NCBI GenBank assembly: GCA_945859605.1
Contig: OX243822.1
Span: 3,291,879 to 3,355,878 of the forward strand
Origin: Lumbricus rubellus
Taxonomy: Eukaryota; Annelida; Clitellata; Crassiclitellata; Lumbricidae
Direction of reading: 5' to 3'
Length of the DNA stretch: 64,000 nucleotides
Shown here: piece by piece, positions 20,913 to 30,539 of the stretch
How positions within the stretch are numbered: position 1 is the stretch's first letter
Layout of the letters: each line of letters opens with the position of its first letter
Notes under the pieces: model-generated
Database searches by the model: none
What the model was told of the DNA's origin: nothing
Seen by the model: only the letters and a program-made list of their open reading frames with translations
Translations under genes and position numbers: made by a program

Positions 20913-21188
20913 ATGATGCTGGGCTTCTGTAACATCACCCAATCCCTCATCGTTTTGATCGTGTTCATGGTTATGGTATCGTCAAATGCTCGGCTTCAAC
21001 GTAGACCTGTGATTTCAAATTCCACATCTGCAGTTTCGAATGATAAGCCTAGGTCTACTACTGATGCTTCTGCGAACAGCATTATTAAATCGCGATTGTC
21101 TGGCATGTTGGAGGATCAACTTAACCAGATGCTGATGATCGTTTCGACATGGATCAACGATTTCATCAAAGGTAACCTATACATGTAG
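20913..21188 (+). CDS. Possible first exon of a secreted protein (hypothetical)
   Basis: The ORF opens with a hydrophobic segment typical of a signal peptide (MMLGFCNITQSLIVLIVFMV, then MVSSNA). A Ser/Thr-rich stretch follows, then an amphipathic segment ending WINDFIKG at a GTAACC donor-like site (about 21171). I recognise no family and no downstream exon. It could equally be chance; low confidence. Confidence 0.2.
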   Translation: MMLGFCNITQSLIVLIVFMVMVSSNARLQRRPVISNSTSAVSNDKPRSTTDASANSIIKSRLSGMLEDQLNQMLMIVSTWINDFIKGNLYM

Positions 21189-22758
21189 CTGTGTATATGT
21201 TGTACGTGTGATCTGTCTTGATATTATGCAAAATAAGGCATTGGGCGAAAGGAGAGTTAGATCTAATTGCCTCACTGTTATTCTGCAGCGTCATATAAGC
21301 AGTTGCTAAAGAAAGAACATGCTTAGGGAAGTTAGATATTTACTTGATACAGTGGCGTAGCTTGAGCATATGAGCAGTGTGAAGCACACGGGCCCACGAC
21401 CTCCAGAGGCTCACATAGGTTGTTAAGCTTTTAGTCTGTCCTAATTAGTTATTCACATTATTGTGACAGGTGTATAGTGTTTGTGAACACACTTGCATTA
21501 CTCCGTTACTTAAACAAACCAGCCTATTTGCCGCCTCGCGGGGCCATTTTAAATAGGCTGCTCGTAAACATATTTCCGGTGCCAGGCCGGAACCGGAGAG
21601 ACAAAATAGGCCTAATTATTGTGAAATCGTGTGGTGGCGCCTATAGGCTGTAGCATATACTGGCAAAATTACATCATATGTCAATCAATCAATCAATTTT
21701 CGTTTAATCAAAACTTCAGGCTGGCAGAACGCAGCATGTTAGGGGCCTACATACAACTAAAATTACAAAGGTTTTATATATATATATAAGTTCAGTTTAT
21801 ATAAGCAACATAAATAGGCCTAAATATTTTGCATTGAATTAATATTAATTGATCTAGGTTTGCTATGTTAAAAAATGTTTTTGAATAGTACTCTCGAGAT
21901 AAATTTAAATTAGGACAATAATTATCTTTTTCCGGAAAAGAGAAGTCACGAGCCCGAGGACGGAGTTCATGCCCATTGCCCCATGTAGAGGTGAGCAGGT
22001 TTACACGTAACACGCCACAGCTGTCTATAGCCCTATAGCCTGTCTGCAGGATTTTCGCATATGAACTTTTTTTATGAGTTACAGGATTTTCACAAAAAGA
22101 CAAAACCTTTAACATCCCGCCAACCAGAAACGTCACGAAAACTGGAGAAGGAAGATCTGCACCAAAAGGCGTGTCCGTCGGCGGTCAGAAGGTATGATGA
22201 AACGATATGAAAGGGGCCTTCCATAAAGTACGTCACGCTCCAGTGGTAGGGGTGTAAGAAAGTGTGACAGTTTGTGACAGAGGGAGGGGGTCAAGCCATA
22301 TGTGACGTCACACAATTATTTTTTAAAATTTTATTTAAATTTTTTTTATATATTTTTTTATTAGAATTTCGTTTATTCAGCAACCCGGTTGACAGACCAC
22401 AATCAGCTACAGTTAGGCTACTGTAGGCCTAGGCCTACGTGTAGAATAATTATGCAGTTGAAACACTTTACAAGAACTCGGATCACACAATACATCAGTC
22501 TTAACTACTAGTAGAACAGAAGCCTGCAATAATTTGTTTAGATATCGTAATCTCAATAATAATTATGACCTATAGGCCTAATTCAATGTAAGCAGTAGGC
22601 TAAACCTTCACAAACTTCAAAGCGCTCTCGGAACTTTCGGTCAAAGTTCAAATGGCAGCATGCATAGGCTAGCTATTAATTTAACAGAAAATTATTGTTA
22701 GGTAGGCCTAGCCTATTATTTTGAATGCATGAAATTATGATGATGTATGATTCGTTAC
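21189..22758. other. Intergenic with repeat fragments
   Basis: 21677-21820 repeats the block near 13975 (ATCA repeats, GGCAGAACGCAGCATGTTA). CAGTGGCGTAGCTTGAG near 21350 resembles a hAT terminus without a partner. 22205-22320 (GGGCCTTCCATAAAGTACGT...GTGACGTCACAC) is a copy of a dispersed repeat also seen at about 55334 and 55813. No gene supported. Confidence 0.5.
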
Positions 22759-22941
22759 CAGGGACGTAACTAGCGTTGGGCTTGGGGGGGCTCAAGCCCC
22801 CCACCCCAAACGAAGCTTAAGCCCCCCCAAATCAAATCAAACCGTTGTATGTTTTCGGCTAAATACATTACGGCACCATTATAGACTCGTCATGCTCAAG
22901 GCTTAAGCCCCCCCAAATGAAAAATCCTAGTTACGTTCTTG
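22759..22941. mobile_element. Non-autonomous hAT element (183 bp)
   Basis: Ends CAGGGACGTAACTAG and CTAGTTACGTTCTTG are imperfect inverted repeats. They are flanked by a perfect 8-bp duplication TTCGTTAC (22751-22758 and 22942-22949). C-run blocks inside resemble other short hAT MITEs. It sits about 75 bp upstream of GGCT copy 2. Confidence 0.92.
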
Positions 22942-23016
22942 TTCGTTACATGATTGTAATTGCGACGATTTCTCTGCCTATAGTCTGGTGTACGAACGAC
23001 CCCGAAGTCGAAACTA

Positions 23017-24239
23017 TTGTCATCGTCACCGCAAACGTTCTGCTACTTTGCGTTTGCGAGCAATCTTCTGGAGGAACGACTGCGGCTGAAAAACCCATCC
23101 GCACAGTTCGTTACAATAGGTCGACTGGCGGACCACTCTATCCAGTTCGACTACTTCTCAGGCCGGTGGCATGGGGCGATCGCGAGCATAACGAAAGCAC
23201 CCGGGAAGCATGTATGGGGCGTTATATGGAGACTGGACGTCGGGAACATACCGGATCTGGACAAACAGGAAGGAGTTAGTGCGGGAGTTTACGAACCAGT
23301 TGAGGTAGGGGGTATGATTGTTTAATGGTGTTTCTCTGCTTCGCACTTCTTATAATTGCTCTTAAATAATAATAATTATTATTATTACTATTATTACTTT
23401 TTGCCCTGAGGTAGGCTACTTCATTCACCGAGGGACTTAGGAACTATTATTAATTTTAAAGGACTTAATGCAAGATATGGCAATCGTCGGCAGCCATGCA
23501 AGGCGTCCATCACGTCCTACTAATCGATTTACCAACGCCATCTGCCGAATGGAAGGTTGAGTGGACCTATTAATATAATAATTGTTAAAAATTACATTAT
23601 TTTAATACAACATGGAAGATTGAGTAGAACTTTTGGAGGGTAGCGGGAAGCAATTCCACGTCTTTGTGCTCTTTGATCGTGTGATAGTGTTTGCAATGAC
23701 CCTGAACCGTCATCTTCATGTTTGTTTCTTTGTACGTGTGTAAGCCTATGTGCACTTGTTATAGAGCTACTTCAAGCTCACTAGGCCTACTCACAGACTC
23801 TCCCGACAGCAGCGCGGACACTGCATCAGAGTTTCACGCCGAATTAACCGCTGTGCTGAGCAATTGTGAGTGAAGGACATGCCCATTCCCCCCCCCATTC
23901 CCCCCCCCCCCAAGGCCCCCTACGATGCGACTCCGGGTGCAAGGCAACGACGCCACCACTGCACAACCGCGCCCATGATTGTGCGCGCATTTCTGAATCT
24001 TGTTTCAGGTTGACGTGCAAACGAAAGACGGTGAGACGATGCGATGTCGGTCATACAACCTTCTGAAGCGTGGATACACAGACAAGCGACCTTCTCCGCA
24101 ATACTTGTACGTGATGCTACGCGGTGCAAGGCAGCACAACCTTCCGGAATATTACATCAAGAGGCTGAAAGCCGTAAAACATAATGATTTCCGCGGAAAA
24201 GTGGAAGTTATGAACGAAATATTCGCAAAGAAAGTGTAG
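23017..24239 (+). CDS. GGCT: Gamma-glutamylcyclotransferase, copy 2; canonical start replaced by TTG
   Basis: Exon 1 is 23017-23304 (donor GAG|GTAGGG) and exon 2 is 24009-24239 (acceptor TTGTTTCAG). The product is about 172 codons, intact, and closely similar to copy 1 with the same intron position. FAFASNLLEER, HVWGVIWRLD and DKQEGV (catalytic Glu) are kept. The codon aligned to copy 1's ATG is TTG (CTA-TTG-TCA), and no in-frame ATG lies between it and the upstream TAG at 22981. A pyrimidine-rich stretch ending CTATAG at 22983 could be an acceptor, giving an upstream exon with its own start. Otherwise the copy uses a non-AUG start or is a recent pseudogene. The open frame over 172 codons argues against long neglect. 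Confidence 0.8.
23485..23650. repeat. Dispersed repeat (CAGCCATGCAAGG family)
   Basis: GGCAGCCATGCAAGGCGTCC...CATCACGTCCT...CCAACGCCATCTGCCGAA...GGTTGAGTGGAC. Related copies lie at about 34810, 48112 and 54815; the last leads into a GAT repeat tail. Confidence 0.6.
23738..23980 (-). repeat. SINE family A, minus orientation, degraded
   Basis: In GGCT copy 2 intron. Has GTGCACTTGTTATAGAGC, GCGGACACTGCATCAGAGTT, CAATTGTGAGTGAAGGAC, then a C-run insertion, and AACGACGCCACCACTGCACA at the tRNA-like head. Confidence 0.75.
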
Positions 24240-25180
24240 CGACACTGTGGTGTAGCCTACTAGGCCTAAGTCTTTTTGACCGTGGGTCACCGCACATATA
24301 TTAAAAGTCGGGTGACAGCAATGGTTAAAATGGCCTGTAATATAATTATCATTATTTGCCGGGAATAGCCATGTCCGGAGTAGGCTAGGCTATACACCTG
24401 GATTAGCCTACACCTGGTCATAAGTAATGCTTACGCATACTGCCCTTGAACTTATTAAAACTATGTCGCCCGTCAATCAACGCTCCATGTTGGGTCACCG
24501 CGAATGCAGGTCACCGAGTACGGGCAGCGTAAGGCCATCGAGTGCATACTATTGTATACAAGGACACCTCGAGTCAATTATAATATTCTAGCGCAGCAGT
24601 TCAATGTCTTAAATTATTAATTAAGCCAATCCGTATATGTAGCACAGGTCGGTCAGGACAGAACGATGGAGAGGGTCGGGGGAGAGAGCGTGGGACACAA
24701 CGGGATTTGCCGTTGAATGTTCCTGAGCTATTCCTGATCTATTTTTACCTCAACCAATTACACCTACCTGAGGCTATGAATCTGGCGGAAGATCGCGGTC
24801 TCTGGAGGGAATTTGTTGCCGCATCATGCAACGCCCCAGGAGGGCATGCTCCATGATGATGAATAATTACACCATGGGGTCGGACCTGGCGAAGAATACA
24901 GTTTAACCAATAACAGCTGACGAAACAACAACCAATGGACTGCCTCGTTGAAGCCGCTGTCTGAATGACCATCCTTTCCATCCATTATTTATTTTGTTAA
25001 CCGCGCGTGTCAGCAGGGTTCAACGATTTTCGACGAATTGCAATATAAAACGTTCTGGTTTGTTATTAAAATTTATCACAATTGACCACATATGGACGAA
25101 CGCTTTGGACAGGTAATATCGCACTTTAACGTTCTTTATTTGGAGCATGGAGACCTAGGTGTTCGCCTAGGCCCTAGGGT
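24240..25180. other. Intergenic; one arm of an inverted repeat
   Basis: No gene. About 24690-24785 (TGAATGTTCCTGAGC...CTATTTTTACCTCAACCAAT) is inverted relative to about 25580-25660 (ATTGGTTGAGGTAAAAATAG...CCTCAGGAACG). The arms are about 70 bp and 0.8 kb apart, perhaps an old element. No target duplication could be fixed. Confidence 0.45.
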
Positions 25181-25182
25181 AA

Positions 25183-25425
25183 GGTTTTGGCGTCGTGAGG
25201 GTCGGTTAGGGTTAGTGTTAGGGTTAGTGTCGTCATTAGATTCTCAAGGTTTGGCGTCGTGAGGGTCGGTTAGGGTTAGTGTTAGGGCTAGTGTCGTCAT
25301 TAGATTCTTAAGGTTTGGCGTCGTGAGGGTCGGTTAGGGTTAGTGTTAGGGCTAGTGTCGTCATTAGATTCTTAAGGTTTGGCGTCGTGAGGGTCGGTTA
25401 GGGTTAGGTTTAGGGTTTGTTTAGG
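25183..25425. repeat. 64-bp tandem repeat with telomere-like GGTTAGGG words
   Basis: About 3.7 units, each reading GTTTGGCGTCGTGAGGGTCG, GTTAGGGTTAGTGTTAGGG and GTCGTCATTAGATTCT. Related single units are at about 58455-58600 and, in reverse, 11655-11745. It is interstitial and not a chromosome end. Confidence 0.85.
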
Positions 25426-26305
25426 TATTATATACTTTCCAACCATAAACAGATTTCTCCGCTCTGCGATACTCAACTTTTGCCATAGTACATAGGCGTT
25501 ATGAGTACTTACTTACTCTTAAATGCACCTTTCTTTGCTATACCTATTCTTAGCTCTCCAGCGCGTCAATCGATTGCATGAGGTGTGATTGGTTGAGGTA
25601 AAAATAGATCACGAACGACCTCAGGAACGATTAAGACTAAGTCACAACGGGCATTGATCCACGTTGTCCTTCGTGCCTCTTTTTCACGATTCTCTTCAAT
25701 CAGACAAGGTGGTTTAGATGCTCCAAGATGTTAATGGTATGGAGCAGACCTGCTGACCGGACCGGTTGAAGCTGGGCAACTTGGCACGAGACAGACTCAG
25801 ACAGAGAGTGGCATCGGACTCCTACGGGCATTGAGCCTAAGGATATTGATGATGATGATATGTAGCAAACCTATAGGCCTAGAATTAGCCTATATCCATC
25901 GCATGAGCGGCCAACGAGGTAGGGGGCCGTAGGCGTACGGGGCCTAATAGAACCCGTAACCCTCCGGCTTCAAGGCAATTAAAAAGTAGGCCTACGTACA
26001 TGACCTTGTAGGCTAACCCTACTCCACCGCACCACACAAAACAATTAAAGCGCTTGCTTGGAATAGATAAGCCATTCAAATGAGTAAATTATTCTTCGGC
26101 TATTCGTTTTTGTATAGCCAATCGCTTAATCATTAGGCTTATTGTGTTTTTAACAAAGGCTTTTTTGCAGAAATAGGTTAAACTTTGTTACGTAGGCCTA
26201 TTTTCTTTTCAACAAGTCGACAACAATTAGCCTAGGTCTATATTATGTGGATGTGGAGTCTGATAGGATTTTGGACAAATAAATCGGTGCAGTTGGCGTG
26301 TTTGA
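25426..26305. other. Intergenic, no supported gene
   Basis: Contains the second inverted-repeat arm (25580-25660) and a diverged copy (26110-26290) of the block at 19640-19770. Nothing protein-like. Confidence 0.45.
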
Positions 26306-26313
26306 CAATCACC

Positions 26314-26478
26314 CAGTGGTGATGTGGGGGGGGGGGGGGACGCGGGGGAACGCCGTTCCCCCACTTTTTTTCAGGGATAATGGAATATTAATAATTATAC
26401 TACTACAATGTCATGTACTACTACTAATATTATTATAAAGAGCGTTCCCCCACTTCATTTTTTAGGACTACACTACTG
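26314..26478. mobile_element. Non-autonomous hAT element (165 bp)
   Basis: Ends CAGTGGTGATGTGG and CTACACTACTG are imperfect inverted repeats, with a perfect 8-bp duplication CAATCACC (26306-26313 and 26479-26486). Inside, GCGTTCCCCCACTT-type words recur in direct orientation. Confidence 0.88.
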
Positions 26479-27563
26479 CAATCACCCATCTGAAACCCGC
26501 TTGGTTCAAGATTCACATAGGCCTACAACCTTAATAATTAGGCTTTTGTTTATGTAACCCGTATGCTATGACAATCTAGAATAACTAGGCTATTGTCAGT
26601 AGCCTAAACGAATTTAGGCTACTGGTCCTACTATGATCTGTTATACCCAGCCAGAAGATCCACAGCTAGGCCTATGTAGGCCTGCTATATTAAAACATTA
26701 ATTCTATTATAGATCTCGAGCATCTCCAATTAGGCCTATAACTATAATATTATAGACTAAGCTCATAAGATGAACAATTTTTTGAAGATGACGCCTAGGC
26801 CAGTGGTTCCCAAAGTGGTGGTCCGCGGACCGGTGCCGGTCCGCGGAGGTAGCCTACGATTGCCAGTCCGCGGTGTAGGCCTACAGTTAAAATTTTTAAA
26901 AAATGTAAAATGCAAAATGACTTAACTCTGGCCACTTCTTAAGACAAACAATTACTATATTTATGCTGAATCAAAATGAACAATTTAAGAAGTGGGTCCT
27001 TGTTAGCAAACATATGATCTTCACATCTATGCATCAGTATTCTTTTTTAAAGAGTTATTTGACAAAATATTTAGGCTTTTATAGAAGTGCCGAAAAGAAT
27101 CATATTCTGGCCACACGGCGACAATTCAGGCCATGCAGTGCCATCAATCTGGCCGGAGGCCGGAGTATTAGCACTCTATGGCCAGAATTATGTTTCAGCA
27201 AATAACCATGCACATAGGCAAGTAAGCCTCCAGATTGGCTAGAGCCTAGTTCATAGGAAGATTTAAAATTGAAAGCAAAAGTAAAGTTTAATGCAAACAT
27301 CAATGCATGAGACAAATAAATTGCCTTTTTCATAGACTAGTAATAAGAGTTTCATATTGCACGGTTGACTTCACAACTGAATAAAGTTCACATTTTAAAA
27401 ACTCACTAGGGCGTACATAAAGTCCATAAAAAAAACTATTACGAAAAATTCTAGCTTATAAAAATCAGTACATGTTACTTAATACTGCTTTATATTGCAC
27501 AGTTGAGTTTTGAATACACATCTAAGACCTAAATAAAAGATCCAACGAGTGAATGTCTGGTAT

Positions 27564-30125
27564 TCAATCATTTTCACATGAAATGCAGATGAAAGTGTCT
27601 GGTCCTTCTTCTTCCAAACCCTGGCATGCATTGTGATACCATTTTTGACATTCCTGACACTGTGTCCAGGCTACCGTATCTGGATCGTCACAACATCGGA
27701 TGGAGCAGGTGGCACAAGGAGTCATGTCCACTTTCCTATTGTACCTTTCAGAAGTTTTTTCAGTGTTTTTCTTTTTCTGTGATTGACCCACTCGTCTTGG
27801 TTTTGGATGTTTTGTTGTCTTGGGGGCAGAATGCTTTTTCTGCAATTCTTTCTCCTTATTTTTCTCCATGTTTTCCTGAATTCTTTTTGTCCTTGCTTCT
27901 TGCTTAGCCTTTTTCTTTGCATCACGATCAAGCCTCTCCTGTACATCCTTGAGTTTTGCCTCATGAGCTTCCTTGGATGTCAGCAGAAAAAATTTCTGTT
28001 TCTTTGCTCTTTTCTGCTTACGCTCGACTGGTGTTGGATAAGGGAGCACATCAGAATCAGGATCACCAGGGTATGAACTGTTTCCAAAACTATACTTCGG
28101 TGTGCTGCTTTTGATCACAGCTTGATCTGTGTTGATTTCATTTGTCTCGCCTGAACAATGCGGTAATAGTTCTGTCACTGGCAGCTGCTCGACCAACAGC
28201 TCTTTAGTTTGTGCAAGAGGCAGAGGTGCAAGCTGTAAGTCTGCAACAGACGTCCCTGCACTAGACAAGTTTGCATCTGGCTCAATCAACAGATCCAGAT
28301 CCAAAACACTGTTCAAACTTATATCCTGAATATTACTAAAGGATACATCAGGGTCACAAGCCATAGCTGATTCGTCGTTAGCAGATTCTGGTATAGTCTT
28401 GGATAAGTCCTTCAAGCTTTTCCATGTCATGTAAGCTTCATCTTTTTGAAGGTCATAACCCTTGCTGTAGCAGAATGAGAAGCATTCAAGCTGTGCCGAA
28501 GACAAACCGCTCTCATGAATGGCAAGCGCAATATGAGGTGGAACTGCAGAGCAAGCAGCAGACAAGACGTCAGGATCTTCTGACAAGAAGTCTGACATAT
28601 TGACAACAGCATTCAACTGAGGAATGTCACATGTTGTTGATTGCTTGCTTGAAGTAGCTGTAGTGATGGTGTTGATGCTGTTGTCATCTTCAAGAATGCT
28701 TGTTGTATCACTAGGCCCATTATTGTTCTCCTTGTGTGCATTGGTGATTTTGTCGCCGACAATGCTGTTGTCTGAAATGTTGTTTTTCTGGCCATCACTG
28801 TTCTCATTGTGACTGGTAGTATTGTTGACGTTGTCATCAGCCATATTATTTCTTGAGCCATACAGAAGATTGGTTTGATATGCCTGAAGTGGAATAGCAT
28901 CAGGACAAAATGGAAATATTCCACAGGCTCGAAATCCGGATTGAATGTTGGCAGTAGTCACAGACTCCAGCCATGCTTTATTTAATAATCCGCAAAAGTT
29001 TGTCCGTGATACCAGAGTTCCAGGGAAAGAAGACATTAGAGAATCGCATGCTGAACGATAAGCCATCTTGAACGGTCCAAAAACAGTCCGATCACAAGGC
29101 TGCAACCAATTTGAGGTATGTGCTGGTAGCTCAATGATATGAATGCCATTCTGGATAGCAGAATCAATCAGCTCCATAAAATTATGAGAGTCATGGCCAT
29201 CCAGAATTAGCAGCTGAGGTCGTTCTGTTCCAATATTGGGCAGAAAGGAATTGGTGAACCACAGCAAGGCAATGCCTTGCTTTGTCCAACCACTATCCGA
29301 CCAACTCCAAGTTGTTCCTGTAGGAGCTGTTGCTGTATCAAAACTATTCAGAGACCGTCTTGTTTTGCCTTTCACAATCACATGTGGAGGAAGGGTACAT
29401 CCAGCTGCGTTGACACATCCAATAATGGTGATGGTTTCACGATTTCCACTTGTTCTGCTGTGCAGATACTTGGAACCTTTTGCAGCAACTATCCGGCCTG
29501 GCTTATGATCAAGTTGGACTCCGGTCTCATCCATATTCCATATAGCTTCAGGTTTGACATGGAGGTTATTTGCATCCATGATGCTTTGGAGACAAGCAAA
29601 GTATTTCTGAACTTTTGCATGATCCATGCATTGGTGACGTATGGCAGCAGTACCCTCTGGTTGGCGCAATCTCAATCTTTGATGTCTCTGTTTCAGACTA
29701 CGCCACCACCTCAATGATGGTCGCCCATTCTTGAAAGAGAGCTGATGTTTCTTGGCGAAATCACCTGCATATTGAAGAAATTGCTTTCGCCCAAACCCAA
29801 TGCCCATTGATGCGCGATTGCATGCATAGTCGACAACCTTTTGTTCTTGCTCTAACGACATCAATGTTGGATGACCAGGTTTAGCTCCGACTTCAGTTTT
29901 TCCACTAAGGCGAACTTGGAGTGTGCATCTTGGAACTCCAAATGTTTTACATGCTGCACGCTGTGACATTTGTTTGTTTCGAACAGCTTCAATTGCTGAA
30001 ATCATTGCATTTTCGCTCCACATGCAATGCTGTCCTCGCTTGGGTCGCGCGGTCGACGCTTTAGAATTTTGTTCTTTCCCCTTGTTCAACTTCACCTTGG
30101 CCATAATTCTGCATAATACATACAA
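27564..30125 (-). CDS. Pogo-type transposase with psq HTH, DDE domain and C-terminal PHD finger
   Basis: Intact 853-aa ORF; initiation at Met8 (30104, MAKVKLNK) is also likely. A pipsqueak-type helix-turn-helix lies at about 36-78 (MSQRAACKTFGVPRCTLQ). A CENP-B/Tigger-like linker region spans about 90-165. The DDE_1 catalytic core has D199 (WNMDETG), D309 (LLILDGHDSH) and D345 (LQPCDRTVFG). A long acidic, Ser/Asn-rich linker (about 420-700) is followed by a very basic, Lys-rich segment (about 715-800) and a Cys/His cluster at about 804-850 (CATCSIRCC..., CQECQKWYHNAC, CISC) matching a PHD finger. Such a finger could read histone tails and steer insertion; that is inference. It is uninterrupted and keeps the catalytic residues, so it could be recently active or host-adopted. 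Confidence 0.88.
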   Translation of the reverse strand: MYVLCRIMAKVKLNKGKEQNSKASTARPKRGQHCMWSENAMISAIEAVRNKQMSQRAACKTFGVPRCTLQVRLSGKTEVGAKPGHPTLMSLEQEQKVVDYACNRASMGIGFGRKQFLQYAGDFAKKHQLSFKNGRPSLRWWRSLKQRHQRLRLRQPEGTAAIRHQCMDHAKVQKYFACLQSIMDANNLHVKPEAIWNMDETGVQLDHKPGRIVAAKGSKYLHSRTSGNRETITIIGCVNAAGCTLPPHVIVKGKTRRSLNSFDTATAPTGTTWSWSDSGWTKQGIALLWFTNSFLPNIGTERPQLLILDGHDSHNFMELIDSAIQNGIHIIELPAHTSNWLQPCDRTVFGPFKMAYRSACDSLMSSFPGTLVSRTNFCGLLNKAWLESVTTANIQSGFRACGIFPFCPDAIPLQAYQTNLLYGSRNNMADDNVNNTTSHNENSDGQKNNISDNSIVGDKITNAHKENNNGPSDTTSILEDDNSINTITTATSSKQSTTCDIPQLNAVVNMSDFLSEDPDVLSAACSAVPPHIALAIHESGLSSAQLECFSFCYSKGYDLQKDEAYMTWKSLKDLSKTIPESANDESAMACDPDVSFSNIQDISLNSVLDLDLLIEPDANLSSAGTSVADLQLAPLPLAQTKELLVEQLPVTELLPHCSGETNEINTDQAVIKSSTPKYSFGNSSYPGDPDSDVLPYPTPVERKQKRAKKQKFFLLTSKEAHEAKLKDVQERLDRDAKKKAKQEARTKRIQENMEKNKEKELQKKHSAPKTTKHPKPRRVGQSQKKKNTEKTSERYNRKVDMTPCATCSIRCCDDPDTVAWTQCQECQKWYHNACQGLEEEGPDTFICISCEND

Positions 30126-30177
30126 CAGAATTAATTAATACTTTGCATGCCATATACACATGCACATTCCAGCACAA

Positions 30178-30197
30178 CATCATCATCGTCATCCTCA

Positions 30198-30265
<68 letters not shown>

Positions 30266-30296
30266 CCATCACCATCACCATCACCATCACCATCAC

Positions 30297-30331
<35 letters not shown>

Positions 30332-30340
30332 ATCATCATC

Positions 30341-30372
<32 letters not shown>
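30178..30372. repeat. (CAT)n microsatellite
   Basis: About 60 CAT/CAC units just upstream of the transposase start. It generates spurious His-, Ser-, Ile- and Asp-rich ORFs. Confidence 0.95.
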
Positions 30373-30539
30373 GTTTAACATACATTTTCCAAAAAACTTT
30401 GTCGCATAATTATAATTATATACCGCTATGGAATATAGATCATTATCATTATTGTTATTATGCAGTCTAAATGGCATGGGCATTATTTTGCAGGTCGTGG
30501 TCCTTTTGTTCGCCTATTAGTTCTAGAAAGTAGGAAGGC

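Noticed and set aside
25183..25425. Chromosome end or telomere fusion
   Set aside because: GGTTAGGG words are embedded in a 64-bp complex unit, few in number, and flanked by ordinary sequence.
30061..30470. His-, Ser-, Asp- and Ile-rich ORFs
   Set aside because: All come from (CAT)n/(ATG)n microsatellite.
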